64,000 nt of DNA from Cephalotus follicularis (GCA_001972305.1 BDDD01002306.1:1-64000), one strand, 5' to 3'. Shown: positions 37,511 to 50,458, numbered from the stretch's first letter. Notes: generated by a model from the letters alone, not told the origin. Program-made: numbers and translations.

Positions 37511-38241
37511 GAGTTCTGCCTCAAACATCTTGTGTGTGAATTGTCGACAGTCTTACACAGACAAAGCGTCAACGGTTTATGGACCTAGCAGACCGACGAA
37601 TAAAGTTGATCACCATCTCATAATCAACCCAAATCCAATTAATCAATCCAACACTCGATCCAGAGAAGCTATAAGCCCCATTGGTCTTTTACAACTCTAA
37701 AACAGCTGAAGAATCCTTAACTCATTCATCTAGTCTTGATCTAGTAGTTCATAATAGCATAATTCATTCAAGGCAGTAATATGCATGAGTTCAAGCACAA
37801 ATGTAGAACCTACCTAAAAAACGGTTGAGACACAGATCTTGGAGAACAGGCTGATGACACCGATTACAGATCTGGAAGAATCTACTGATAAAACTAGGAT
37901 CTGATTATTCCTTCGAGTTCTACACACTGCTACGTGTCCAACGACTCTTTTCTTGCTCCAAGCTAAGCTTTCTCTCTCTAACTCCCCCTCTCATTGTCTC
38001 TAACTAGAACAGGGAGGCGTGAAAAATGAATGAGAATAGAAAGCGGCGGACTATCTATATAAAGTCTTTCTTTGGGTGAAAAACCCAAAACTTACTCTAG
38101 GTTTACTTGAAACCACACTACCCAGAAACAGGCCAAAAGGAAAAAGAAAAACATGACAGCAATAATACACATCTCATGCCATCATACAACATTGCATGAT
38201 ATCATTTAATACAAACAATTTATACAAATCCGAGGCTTCCA

Positions 38242-41200
38242 GTGGAGCCGGTCTTTGTCTTAAGGATAAGCTCTACCCATTTTTATGGTATTTGAGGCGT
38301 TTTTCGGCTGAAATCAGCTGGATTTAGACAAATGAGTCAACTCGGTCATCTTGGCTCACTACCACCCATGGCTCTACGTTTAGCACCAAGTTACTGTGAG
38401 TCTTGATTACCAACGAATAAATCGGAGGTTTTTGTGGCCAGTGGTGGCGTGACCGGAGCTCAGGCGACCTGGATAGAGCTCCGGTGAGGTGAACTAACGC
38501 CGAGTCTCGGGTAGAGACGCATACAACCGAAGGTTTTGAGGCGCTTTTGTGAAGCGGCTAGAGGTTTTAAATACTGGTGAGTCAACTTAGTAGTTTGACT
38601 CACTACCGGCCTTGATAGCACGTTCAATGTCGAGTCACAGCGCGTCTCCAGAATAGTGTACAGATCGGACATTTTTGGGGCCTTTTATGGCGTGGTCAGA
38701 GCTCCGGTGGCGCACAATGTTAGCTTGTTTTTTGTAGGGCATAATGGTAGTGTGATATTCATGTAGTGTGAAGGGGTGGTAAAAGTTGGTAGGGCTTCCA
38801 AATGATGATGAGGATCCGATAATCATTCCAGAGCTTGAGGGGCTAGTCCGTGGTAGTTAATGGCATGTATATTGTGAGTAGAACATCTCCTTCCATTATC
38901 TTATTTTTTCTTGAAATTCTTTGATGACATGTGACTTCTTGATAGCCTAATTTGAATTTTTTTCCTATGTTTGTTGGTAGCCTGTTTGTCGATTCCTATG
39001 ACTTGTTGATAGCCCTTATTGTTTGATTCCATCATGTGATTTGACTTGTTACATGATGATACCATAATTGTTTATTCAGAATCCTTCATTTGGGTATTCT
39101 CGATTGAACTCCCATATTGATATGCGACGTTTATTTCTTGTATATTCATTTAGCCTTCTGCTGTTATATCCATTTGGCTCTCGCGGTTCTATATATATTT
39201 GTTTCATTTGCTATTGCTATATTCATTCTATTTCCGTATCTTCATACTTGAACTCCTGTTGTTGGTATCTTGAGTTATATCTATCTATTGATAGAAATTG
39301 ATGTTATGTGGCTATGTGCTTGTGAGTAGAAAGTCTATTTTTCTTATTTACTCTTTCTTGGAATTTCCTTGATGGTGATATGTTCCCTTTTGTATCATTT
39401 TGATACGAGATGATATTGATTATCTAATTTTGGACTCGAATCGTGTTTTTGATTGTGAAACTCATTTTCTCATTATAGTGATATTGTTGATTTGGACATG
39501 ATGAGTTCTGGTTCTGGTGATATTGTCACCTTCCATTCTGCACGTAGACTTACATGTTTCTTTCTCTATGTGCTTTATTGGGTGATTGTTCTTTGTACTT
39601 TGATGCTGGGTACAACATGTGTTATGATGCTCCGAGGGTGAGGTATACGTCTAATGCACAATTCTCCGTAGCAGGCCCATTGGACTATGATGGGGCGTTA
39701 CGCAGGACTGTAAAGTGCTTCCATAGCTATGTTCCGTACCAGGCCCATTGGTTTATGATGGGGTGTTTCAAGATTTAGAGAGGCATCCGTAGCCTACCCA
39801 TAAGATGAGAATGAGATGTTGCTTACACGTAGGCCCATCGTGGGGGTGGGGTACGTGTCGCTTACACGTAGTCCCATCGTATGGGGTGGGTTACGTGCCC
39901 CATACACAAAGCCCATCGTACGTGGTGGGCTACGTGTAGCTTACCATAGGCACTCTACACCAGTGTATCATGTACGATGTACACATATTTGTAGCCTATT
40001 GGCTTGTTATTATTGCTGCAACTGTTATATGACGATGACATTATATATGATGTTGACATTATAGTTATACTAGTATCTCCAAATATTGTGGTTATGTAGT
40101 CACATACCCTGATTATATTTGTTGATCACATCTGCGAGTCTTGATTATATTATGTACCTTGATTTCATTGTGCATCTTATTTATACACGTGGAGCTCTTT
40201 CCTTGGGCATGGGATTGCTTCTATAGATTTACATTTTATTCATACGTGGGCATGTTTGTGAGTTCTGTTTATAATTGTGAAGCCTATTTGTTGTGTATCG
40301 AGATACCCTTTCATGGATTTTGTTATACTTGTGTATCTCATTTACATTATAGATCTCCTTTACATCTGTGGATTCCATTTACATTTGTGAATCTTGATTT
40401 CGTTGTGGATCTTGATGTCCTTTGTGGATGTAGAATACATTTATGGATCTTGTTCATTTCTGGAGCTCATTTCTTGTGACTGAGATTTCATTCTATCGTG
40501 ATTGTTGTTCTGTGTATTTCATTTTATTGTACTTTCATCTTTAATTATGTGGAGCCACTTGTTGAGATCTGAGCTTTCCTTCTATGGATTATATTTAACT
40601 TACATTGTGTTTATACTATTGCTCTATTTATTCAGCACATCCCAATTATTTGAGGGATGTACTAGGGGATGATTTGTTTCTACTCACTTAGTCATTTGGA
40701 CTAACCCGCTCCTTTTTATCCATCTCAGATAGTGCCAATCAGTGGCTAAGTCTGTTTCAATTGATGTCAGACTACAAGGGCATGCCTACCAGAGCTTCAA
40801 GACATGCATATCATCCACGACATCAGCATTTAAATTTTGCATTACTTATGTTTTTATATAAATATTTTTATAGTTTTGTTTGCAATGGTTGAATACAATT
40901 TATGATTTGTGCTTTGATAATATGATTGAGGCGAAGCCTAACCCATGCATATTTTCTATTTTTTTTTATAATGGTCTGCTGACTGCTGAGCCCGATTTAT
41001 AAATTGTGTTTTCCTTATAGGGCGCATAATCCGATAAAAGGATACTACATACCCTATTTTCGTAAAAATTTAAGAGTTGTAATTATTTTCAAGTTTTTGT
41101 TGAACAGTTCAATTTTATGATTTTAAATTTGTTTATATGTTTTGGGAAGTCTTCAAATGGGTGTTGAAAAACTACGTGGAGGCTTCTGAACGGAGGCTTG

Positions 41201-41243
41201 CCACGTGATGGTCGCATCAGTCTCAGTCGGGACGGGTGTGATA
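38242..41243 (+). repeat. 3' LTR of D, right part
   Basis: Continuation of the D LTR after element B. Its last 320 bp match the 5' LTR end at 11431-11748, and it ends GGGACGGGTGTGATA. It contains a minisatellite near 39660-39960 and a block CACTTAGTCATTTGGACTAACCC (in part) before CCATCTCAG near 40728, resembling the end block of LTRs A and H. Open frames at 39068-40479 are accidental in T-rich sequence. Confidence 0.82.
39660..39960 (+). repeat. imperfect minisatellite in D 3' LTR
   Basis: About six degenerate units containing AGGCCCATCG or AGGCCCATTGG followed by TGGGGTGGGTTACGTG. Unit length varies from about 35 to 70 bp. Confidence 0.7.
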
Positions 41244-41587
41244 ATTTACAAATTAATCTTCAATGGATTTTTAAACTCCGATAGGGGCCAAAAAGTGAAT
41301 TGTACTGTTATACGTGCATCTCCGGGAGCACAATTGTGAGATAGGACTTACGAGAACTAGCATTATTGAGTGATTGTCGTGGATTGAGATGGGCGAGATA
41401 ACCCACTCCTAATCTTCATCTCCGTCATGAAGGTTAGGGGTGTAGACCACATTTTACCGTTATTGATTGAATTTGTTATCGTTTACCGAGTGACCCTATT
41501 AGAACATCCTTTTTGGGGCGAACCTTTTGCGAGACACAGCATCGTGGATGGACTATAGGATGATGGTACCATACTGAGTGAATGATT

Positions 41588-41832
41588 GATTGAATTGAAA
41601 TTGAGCTACAACCTTCGGGGACTGGCGATTGAATTGAAATTAAGCTAGAACCTTCGGGGACCGGCGATTGAATTGAAATTGAGCCAGAACCTTTGGGGAC
41701 TGGCGATTGAATTGAAATTGAGATAGAACCTTCGAAGACTGGCGATTGAATTGTAATTGAGCTAGAACCTTCGGGGACTGGTGATTGAATTGAAATTGAG
41801 CTAGAACCTTCGGGGACTAGAATTGAGATTGT
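41588..41832 (+). repeat. 39-bp minisatellite in LTR S (6 units)
   Basis: Unit GATTGAATTGAAATTGAGC followed by TAGAACCTTCGGGGACTGGC, six head-to-tail copies with few differences. The core is the reverse complement of the array core in LTR T (19136-19370). The minus-strand open frame with repeated SISIQSPVPEG (41476-41913) is produced by this array because 39 is a multiple of three. Confidence 0.92.
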
Positions 41833-41857
41833 TATTGGCGTGGTCAGTGTTATCTTG

Positions 41858-44800
41858 TGTAACACCCCCGATTCGGCGGGAGTCGTTACGGTTCCTAATC
41901 TGAGACTAAGCATAACCTATCATATAACATAGCTTGATTTTATTCTTTTTATCATATTATTAATTCATATTTTATTCAAATTGCGTGATGGTCTAAAACT
42001 TAATATTCAAAATCTAAAACATTGTCTAAGACTTTGTTCATAATATGAAACTTAAACATAAACCAAACTGAAATATAATCCAAAGTCATAAACTGAAAGA
42101 CATAATATTAATCAAATAGGGGGTCCTAACATGACCATAAAAAAAAAATGCAAAAACGAGTCCATCTCCTAAGTGATCCTTATCATAGGTAACATCTCGC
42201 TCATCACACATTTCCCGGATGCTGTCCCAGAATACCTGCCGCATGGAAACAAAAACGCGACTGAGCAAACCTCAGTACAGATATAGAATCATAAAACATA
42301 AAACGATAGTTTAAAAGATAGAAAATACCTGAATCTTTAAATATCATATACCTTATGCATAAAATAACTTAATATGATTTTCAAAAGCAAAAGTAAATAG
42401 TCACACAATCAATTCAAAATGAATATCTAATTTTCAAAGAGTTATTCAATTTCAAAACATAATCCAAGTTCAAAACAGTATCCAAATCAAACGTCAAGTT
42501 ACTTTAACATCAACCAAGTTAAAGATTTTAAAATAAAAACTTATCCGATTCCATAATCTCATCATAGAGATCCAAACATATAACAGAGACTTATCCGATT
42601 CCGAAATCTCATTACCAAGATCCAAGGCGCATACACATATGCGTAGTTGCAAGGGGTTTGTAAGGCCCACATGCCAAACGGAAGGACGTGTACGACACTA
42701 TACAATCAATCCCCAAAATCCGAATCCTTAACATAACAAAAACTAGAGTATACCCATACGCCTCTATCACAAAATCGGATCCATAAATCCACCTCATGGG
42801 ATTTATTCAAAACATAGAGAGACGCCGTAGTCAAATCACACCGCTACGGAAGTGTCATGTCCCCGTGCCAAGCCTACGACATGCCTATGGTACCTCCATA
42901 GGTAGGAAATATCTCTGTGTATATCCTTATTTCAAAAACATCGCTTTATTTCTATAAAAAAAAATAGTTTAAAAATGTAAACACATTTTCTGAACATTTT
43001 CTGGACATAGAAAAATCATTACATAGCATCAACTCATTTATTTTAAACTATAAAGAGATGATCGTATCATATTTCTTAACATATCATAGCATATGAATAA
43101 AGTCAAGAACATTAAATTCGCAAAATGTCAACTGACTTTTATTTACAAAATCGTATCGAATCATAAAACATAGCCAAGTTCATAAAACAAGAGGAATCAC
43201 ATTTGAATTCATTTTAGTAAAACCAAAGGAATAAGCCAAGAATGAAGAATCCGTACTTTAATCATAAAAAGTAAAATGGGATAGTTTCAATTAAATCAGA
43301 TGGCCAAAGAACAGAAAATCCGTACATCATTCATAAGGTAAAACTATCATAAGTAAAACTATCTTTTTACCATAATAAAACCAATAGGAGGGTATCAAGG
43401 AATGAAAAATCCGTACCTTAAGCATTCATAACAAAGATAGATGAATTGATCAACAATTTTAAAAGTCCCTCGAAGCACAAAAATCTAAAAGATGCAATAC
43501 CATTCATATAAAGGTTCAAAAATCACTTCCAAACATCAAACAGTAATTTAACAGTGTCAAAACATACTCCAAATTATTAGACGAACAAACGGATTACAAA
43601 ACTTAAAACCAGAAAATTCACTGGACAATTCCAGCCGACTGTATCAAGATCCAGTCGACTACTCAAAGGGTGGCAGTCGACTGTGCTGAATAGGCAGCCG
43701 ACTACTCAAACTGGGTTGAATCTAGTCGACTGTGCAAGGCAACCAGTCGACTGTTTAAGGATGGCAGTCGACTACTCAAGGTCTAACAGTCGACTGTTTA
43801 AATGGTCAGTCGACTGTTCTGCTCGACAGAACAGCACAATTCTAACAAACCTATGTCAATTTTCTATCAAAATCGTTTTATTACATTACCAGATGATTTT
43901 AAACACTTATATAGGACTTATGTGACATATCCGTTGTATTTAAACATCCAGAATCAAAAGTTCATGCAATGGGTGATCTTTATTTAAAGAGAAGCAATAT
44001 TCTAACTCATAGCATGCATAACTATTAATCATATACCAATTTCTAGTTTCAAAATCTGTTTATAACCATTACTAGACACTTCAAGGCTTGCTAAGAATCT
44101 TAGAAACATTAACCAAACATACATGGCAAGAATCAAAACTAAAACTTACTAGCAACCACATGAAATAGAATTTGATAACATTTAAACTAAATTTAATTGC
44201 TAAACCATAATAACAGAGGAAGAACAAACCTGGTATGATGATCAAAGGAGAACAAAACGAATTCTAATCTTGCAGGTTCGGGTCTTAGGCACAATGACAC
44301 AATGGAGGCATAAACAATGAATAATAACATACATATACAATATGGAAAAGGTAATTTAGGTCATGGTAATGTAGAAAAGGAATCTAAATCTGATATAATG
44401 TGGAAATAGGGCATAATTTCGGGATTGAGGGAGGGGAAGAAGGAAAGAAATCATATTTGGGAAGGAAGAAGGAAGAAAAACGGGAGAGAGAGGTGAGAAA
44501 ATAGAAACAAAAATTATTTTGCGAAAATACAATATTTGTTCCCTTTTAAAATCCTTTTTACATTGTTTGTATTAAAAACTAATTTTAATCACTTTAAAAT
44601 ACCCATACCAATTATTACCTATCTATAATTACATTTTATCAATTATCAACATAGTTGGTATTATAAAGCCCAAACATAAAGTCCAAATAAAATTTTAAAA
44701 TGGACCAACCTAATAACAAAACAATAAATTCTTACTTTTCCAACCATCATATTCTAATAAATATGAAAAGCCCTAGTTTAAAGTCATATAGTCCAAAGAA

Positions 44801-44893
44801 CACATTATGTAGCCCCAAACAAAATATGCCAACACAACCAATAAATCAAATTTAAAATCCGAAAATATGCACGTGAACGAACGGGGTATTACA
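41858..44893 (-). mobile_element. solo LTR E (3.04 kb, Gypsy, same family as F)
   Basis: On the minus strand it begins TGTAATACCCCGTTCG at 44893 and ends CGGGGGTGTTACA at 41858. TCTTG is present on both sides (41853-41857 and 44894-44898). The segment with CGTAGCGGTGTGATTTGAC and the CCATGCGGCAGGT block matches LTR F on the other strand. There is no internal region. It contains an AGTCGACTG cluster at 43630-43815. Confidence 0.93.
43630..43815. repeat. AGTCGACTG cluster in LTR E
   Basis: About ten copies of the palindrome CAGTCGACTG or close variants in 185 bp, with spacers of about 8-15 bp. They lie about 1.1-1.3 kb from the LTR start on the minus strand. Open frames crossing it are artefacts of the repeat. 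Confidence 0.88.
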
Positions 44894-45600
44894 TCTTGTC
44901 TCTGTTTGTCTACGACTCGGTATGCGTAGACAATAGAGATAGAGTTTATGGATTGATTATACACATGGTATAGCTATTGATTGACTGATTGATCGACTGC
45001 TTGATTGTCTATAGGCCTAGGGTGTATGGATTGTAATTCTATGGTTAAGACATTGTTATGTACGCCACCTCTTAGGGATAATTGTTGTACTAATGTTGTA
45101 CACAATTTGTATTCTGCATCTCTCATGCCATGCATATATCTGCTATACATGTTCACTTCATTGCATATAGTATTACCTACATGGCTGTATTTGGCTGACC
45201 CATTCTCGAAATGGACACAGCATCTAGGGCTGAGTGCGGGGGATGCTTCGAAGTGACAGACCGGACCTCCAGGGCTGGGTGCAGATAACAGTTATGTGTT
45301 TTGTTTATCTACCTTATATGAGATTCCTATGTATAAGACTTGTTGTATAAGCGAGGTGTATTTTCATTTGTATTTAACCTGTCTACTTTTGGCAGTACTT
45401 CGGATGATTTTTGATGACATGATATGTATATTGGGCTTATCTATGCAAGTATTGAATGAATATTTTCTCATGCATATTGATGTATTAAAGTTTTAATTTA
45501 TAGCATATTTTGGGAATTATGTTATTATGTACTGGTGGATTGATTGCAAATTATGTCACGTGTCGAGCTGCGGGGTCTGCCCATGGTTCGGGACATGACA

Positions 45601-47090
45601 GATACAAATAGTACCTCCTATAACTAAAGTGGACCCCCCTACAGCTCTCTAGTCCATAGCATGAATCCTACCCTGCATTGTAGGCGTCAATCCCATAGGT
45701 TGTTTACCACGATCTCCCCTTACTGCAGAAGGTGAACTGGTAGTAGGATGGCCCTGATACTGCTGTCCAAAACCACGGCCCTGCTGATAATGGATACTTA
45801 GGATCTGCTGAGAACCTCCCTAAGATCTATCCATACTCTGTCCTTGCTGATATCTCGTACTAACCCTGTCACGAGGACATTCTCAAGCCATGTGATTCAT
45901 CGCTCCATAACTCATGCACTTACCAGCCTTCAATCAACAATCATCAGATGCATGGATAGTGCATTGGCAATGCACACACGGATCAAAGGAAGCATGATCA
46001 CCACCACTAAAAAGCCTAGAGTGACCTCCCTATGTCCCTAGGTTCCTCTATAGAGAGCCCAGCCCTCGACGGCTCAGCTTTGAACCTCGAAACTGCCCCT
46101 ATGCCCTGAAAAACTTGGTGGACTGCCAATACTCTGAGGTGAATCACCCTGACTCACGCTACTGTTCCCTAATCTCTAGGACTTATTACTACTCCCAGAA
46201 CTCATGCCTGACTGCCAATCAGAAGAACCAAGTCTACTGCTGCTAGTTTGGATCCCTAAGTTACGTAGTTCATCAGACTTAAGCTCTCTGGCTCTGCTAG
46301 TAGGCTCAAGAAAGGACCTCAACCGTAGCGGGACCAAATTCCGTCTGATGTCTGGTTTAAGCCCACCAAGAAACTTCATGGCTCACCTTGCCTCTGCGCT
46401 GACCGTGAGAGGAGCAATCCTTTCCAATTCAGTAAACTTTGCCTCATACTAGGGCACAATCATGCTGCCTTGCACTAGGCCAAGGAACTTGGCCTCCTTC
46501 TTGTCAACCTTTGTCTCGAGAAAGTACTTCGCATTGAACTTTGCTACAAACAAATCCCAAGACCTCACTATCCCTGATTACACCCAGGAAGAATCAACCA
46601 TCCTTGACCAATGCTCTGCCTCACCCTATAGCATATAGGTAGCAAACACGACTTTCTGCAAGTTGGAACACTCAAAGAACCCAATGATCTTGTCCATCTG
46701 CATCAACCAGATCTCAGCGGCAACAACATCGGAATCCCCTGTAAAAGCTGGGGGATTTAGCTTCAGGAACCTAATCAAAGTATCCTCCTTGTGTGTAGAA
46801 CAATCAACTGGTCTCACTGTTGCCTCCACACATCCAGCTATTCTAGCAGCTGCAGTTTGACCTGATGCAGCGACTTGGCGCTGCAAGAGCTCATTCATCT
46901 GGGCCATAGTGGCATACATCTCCCTTAGGAAATCCTTTGGATCTTCTTGGGCAGGTGCAATAAATATTGTATCTGGTGTCACAACACTTTCTTTTGGTTC
47001 TTCAACACCGTAATAGCCTTGGTGCGTCTAGTCAATGGCCGACCTTTGGCTCTTCTTGTAGTTCCTCCCCAACGGCCTTCCATATCTAAC
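45601..47090 (-). pseudogene. gag of element C
   Basis: The minus strand from 46982 encodes FIAPAQEDPKDFLREMYATM, AQMNELLQRQVAASGQT, IRFLKLNPPAFTGDSDVVAA and MQMDKIIGFFECSNLQKVVF. Next come FLGGLKPDIRRNLVPLRL near 46320-46380 and a decayed zinc-knuckle region near 45870-45960. The order and motifs are those of the Tekay gag and parallel B (35347-35943). Several breaks. Confidence 0.85.
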
Positions 47091-47226
47091 TTAGATAGGA
47101 GAAAAGGTTAGATGTCCACTTATCTCAACCATAATTCCAAAATAAACTGAAACAGTAACCATCTTATCCATAACACTTAATTTGAATAGCTAAGGATCCT
47201 ATCCTATCATACCCAACTTAAAGTAG

Positions 47227-47238
47227 GCTATGATACCA
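47227..47238 (-). promoter_or_regulatory. primer-binding site of C
   Basis: The minus strand reads TGGTATCATAGC just inside the LTR end at 47245. It is one base away from the Met-tRNA site. Confidence 0.75.
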
Positions 47239-47244
47239 CTCAAC

Positions 47245-48006
47245 TGTCACATCTCGAACCACGAGAGTACCCCAAGGCCCAACACCTGGCGAACCGTCCA
47301 TATGATTCATCCATATAAATAGCACAACATCCAAGATAATCTATGAATTAAAAACTTTAACAACCATACATTGTGGAAGATAACCATTCAGATACTTTTA
47401 TACATAAATCCAAAGATACCAGCATCATATGACATATGTCTTTAGCACTGCCACAAGCCGGCAGGTCAATACAACTGGAAAACATATCTTAAACAACAGT
47501 GTCTTATACAAGGTAAACAAAAACAAATAGGAACTACGATTGGAAGTCTTGTCCTGGAGGTCCAGCCTGATCACTTTGAGGTATCCTCGGCGCTCGTCCC
47601 AAGATGTATGCCCATTTTGAGAATGGGACAGCCAAACACGGCTATGTAGGCAATACTATATGCAATGAAGTGAAAAGATATATACAGATATATGCATTGC
47701 ATTTGAAATGCATGAATGGCAATTGTGGACAACATTAGTACATCAATCGTCCCTAAGCGGTGACATACTTAATGAGTCCTAACCATAGAATTTACCATCC
47801 ATACACCCTAGGTCTACAAACACTCCATAAACAATCTGTAACCATCCAATTGTACAAATAATACATAAGGTATAAGTACTACTCTGCCTCTTAGGCTTGA
47901 GATGGTAGTTTCATTTGTCTACACACTCTCAGTGTCGTAAGCGATGGAGTCGAGATAACACTAACCACTCCATCCATACCATAATGCTAGTCCCCTTAGG
48001 TTCCAG
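47245..48006 (-). repeat. 5' LTR of C, inner part (762 bp)
   Basis: On the minus strand it ends GTGGTTCGAGATGTGACA at 47245. It matches LTR S at 44899-45600 in inverted orientation and is cut off at 48006 by LTR P. The outer part is not found in the window. Confidence 0.8.
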
Positions 48007-49897
48007 TGTTGGATTTTGGGAAAGCAGCGGAAGAAAATCATTTCCGGCAAGTAGGGTTTAATTTTAAATTTTTGATCCTAGCTAAGGAATCACTCACAAC
48101 CATTGCCCTAAAATGTCCCAATTACACCCAAGGATCACTAATTGGTTAATTAAAAGTCTCATATGCAAGTTCCAATCTAGCTAGGGTTCAGTGGAGCAAG
48201 GGAATTCAAAGCCTAGAATCGGCCAAGAGCCAAAATAAGATTAGGGTTGCACACATAACCCTAATCCATACTCTACCTTTAACAAACCCAAAAACCCTAA
48301 CCCTAAGGGTTTCACCACAGATATAACCTGCATAAAACAACATTCTAGGGTTGGGCAAAACCCTAGCAACCAATACACACACCACATCATAGAGAAGTAA
48401 ATAGGTCAAATTAAAAGTTCCATTACCTAAAGTCTTTACTCGTTCAATTTGTGTGTTCCTTTTCTTTGAGCTTCAAGCAATCCACCATCACATTTGTTGC
48501 TCCTAAAGAGGCGGAAAGAGGGTAACGGGAAGGTGTTTTGGTTGAATGTTCTATCCTAGAAATATCACTCAAAGGAGGTAGAGATTATGGCGGATCTCCA
48601 CCTACAAAGAGTTAAGGAGACAGGAGAAGTATTTTAGCTTCACTCTTCTAGAACTTCAAAGTTCTATAACTCCATTAATGGAGTTCTCTTTCTCATGGTG
48701 AAGCAGTGAAGAAGAGAGAAAAGAGAGAGTCATCGGAGAGAGTGAGAGAACTGTTGTTTTTCAAAACTAATTCACTTAAGTTAATGCATGTGATGTTGCC
48801 ATGTGCATAAGGATTGGAGAAACAAATATCTACACTCACATGATTTCTCAACCAATGAGATTCATCCAACACACCACTCTTACACACACTCAAGGCCGAC
48901 CTCAGGAGGAGCTTGTACAACAAGCTTTCAATTCCTTAGCCCTTAAGTAAGTTGACAAAGTCCAACCTTCTAGAACACTTACCGACCAACCAAGTGACGT
49001 AACTAAATTAACCTAGTTACAATAGGGCATGTTGAGGCGCCATTTGAGCCGGCCCAATACAAGCATAAACGATGCTAGGGTAAGGCCCAAATGTACTCTC
49101 TCTCTATGAATTCTCAATATTTCATTAATGACCAAAATACCCCTTAGCACATAATGATCTATTTATGGTGTTGCTAGAATTTACTTCCTTAGAAATGAAT
49201 AAAGTCCAGCAAAATAGATATTCACTGCGTAAGTAACATCTCCCAAATGCTATCCTCTTACCAAATGACATGTGTCTCACACACGTCAACTGATTCCAAG
49301 ACCAGGTGGGAGCCAAAAGCCCGGTTGGATTTCGGTACAATGATATATTTTTCAGAACATCTCAATGTTCTGGTACGACCATCCCAATAGTATTTCGACT
49401 ATCTAAATAGCCCCAGTGTGATCTCCAATCCCCCCTGGATCCCTGGAGTGTAGTTCCACGTCTATCATTCGTTAGCCGGTTAACCATTGCTTTATCACTG
49501 TCATAGGTTTATGAGTCATGAATCCCTCATCATCTCGGTTTCGACCGCATACTAGGGTTTGGATTAATGTCACCCCAGGTAAAATCGTGATAACTATAAT
49601 TCTACGAACACATTGAGACTATCAGAAGAATTCCCAGCAAACCTCTCGTTTCAAATCTCCCAAGTGCATGCCCAAGACTATAAATCTTCAATGGTCACAG
49701 ATGTTATAGAGCCTATAATCCTCAACATGGTTGTGACGATCCCATCTTGCGCACTCGCTCATACATCTCAATGAAGCTCTCAGAAGTCCCAAAGACAAAC
49801 CTTTTGCCAGCACGTGGCTAGTTCTGGGAAAAGCAAAAATCAAAGACAAACGGTTACTACACAATGCATGCCAGACACTCAGATCTAGGGACACAAC
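48007..49897 (-). mobile_element. Copia-type LTR P (minus strand, front part not present)
   Basis: Its minus strand ends CCCAAAATCCAACA at 48007. The block at 49330-49894 matches L (5958-6560), G and R. The first ~550 bp of the family are missing, and unclassified sequence Q begins instead at 49898. Between 48200 and 49000 it has no similarity I can name. Open frames are not conserved as proteins. Confidence 0.75.
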
Positions 49898-50458
49898 TGA
49901 TAAGCATAAAAATGTATTCTTTTTAATGAGTTAATTGTTGTATTTTTATGCGTGCAACATATTACTTTGGTGATGTTTGATTGACTTTCAGGTAAGAAGC
50001 CTAAGAGATCAAAATGCAGAAACTTGAGTCAAACAGGCACAAATTGAAAGCAAGAAGATCAAAGATTGAAGAATAGCAAAATTCTGCAGAAAATAGAGGA
50101 AGACATTAACGCCAATCTTTAAGTGTCGACGCCTAACCCTTAAGCACTGACGATATCAGCTTAAGCATCGATGCTTTGAACTTTAGTTGGCACAAATTTG
50201 CAGAACTATGATTTTCGTCAACACCAATATGTTTGGTGTCAACGTGCTGGGAATTCAATATTAGGCATCAACGCCATGAGGAAGATGTCAACGCCATAAT
50301 TGCACAAATTGGATAGTAGCGTACGCGTTAACGTGCAAAGAGGAAGATGTCGATGCCATCATGCTTAACAACTTAAGCGTCGATGCGTTACTTTAACGTC
50401 GACGCCTTACATTAACATCGATGCTTAACGCTCAAGTATGCCCCAGAACGCAAGAGTC
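49898..50458. other. block Q, left part: unclassified LTR-like sequence with GTCGAC cluster
   Basis: It begins TGATAAGCATAAAAATG right after LTR P sequence and contains TTTCAGGTAAGAAG, which resembles a splice donor. At 50108-50430 it has about ten GTCGACGC-type motifs. It continues on the other side of G at 55587. It may be an LTR of another Gypsy lineage, but I could not match its end. Confidence 0.5.
50108..50430. repeat. GTCGACGC motif cluster in Q
   Basis: About ten imperfect copies of TAAGCGTCGACGCC, including CATCGATGC and GTCAACGCC forms. It resumes right of G at 55587-55675, so G landed inside the cluster. Confidence 0.75.

Larger units (their letters stand above)
15403..38241 (-). 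mobile_element. Ty3/Gypsy chromovirus B (Tekay type), host of T and A
   Basis: A minus-strand element with 5' LTR 36206-38241, primer site, gag-protease 34034-36190, pol 20890-23751 and 3' LTR 15403-20864. Element A lies within the pro-pol region and solo LTR T within the 3' LTR. Without both insertions and their duplications B is about 9.3 kb, normal for Tekay. LTR blocks compared by eye differ by roughly 15-20%, so it is old. The flanking five bases (GCAGA left, GTGGA right) are only a weak match. B is broken in many places. Confidence 0.88.
36206..38241 (-). repeat. 5' LTR of element B (2.04 kb)
   Basis: On the minus strand it starts TGGAAGCCTCGG at 38241 and ends GGTTCTGGGGGTGACA at 36206. 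It aligns along its length with the two parts of the left LTR. It contains CTCGG-rich repeats (36665-36790) and the 20-bp minisatellite (37345-37510). Open frames in it are not conserved. Confidence 0.88.
11431..41243 (+). mobile_element. Ty3/Gypsy element D, old host of nested B, T and A
   Basis: The partial 5' LTR (11431-11748) and the end of the 3' LTR (40925-41243) are clearly similar and both end near GGTGTGACA. Between them lie a Met-tRNA primer site, worn gag-pol with a recognisable integrase, a purine run near 15056-15070 and a 3' LTR split by element B (15403-38241). Without the insertions D would be about 7 kb in this window. It is the oldest layer here, heavily decayed with many breaks, probably of Tekay type judging by the integrase and LTR size. 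Confidence 0.8.
41250..45600 (+). mobile_element. Gypsy LTR S (C/B-related family), split by solo LTR E
   Basis: A plus-strand LTR ending at 45600 with GGTTCGGGACATGACA. The part at 44899-45600 matches the minus strand of LTR C (47245-48006), including CACTTCATTGCATATAGTATT. Its left border is not clear; D ends at about 41243 next to it. It interrupts the gag-pro region of element C at 45601. It contains a 39-bp minisatellite just before the E insertion. Confidence 0.75.
45601..48006 (-). mobile_element. Ty3/Gypsy element C (Tekay type), gag side only
   Basis: A minus-strand element with part of the 5' LTR (47245-48006), a worn primer site and gag to zinc-knuckle sequence (45601-47090). LTR S interrupts it on the left, and Copia-type LTR P abuts it on the right. 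Its gag is closely related to that of B. Broken, with several interruptions; pol is not seen in the window. Confidence 0.82.

Noticed and set aside
41476-41913. Collagen-like minus-strand frame with SISIQSPVPEG repeats
   Set aside because: Translation of the 39-bp minisatellite of LTR S, running into LTR E. It is not a gene.
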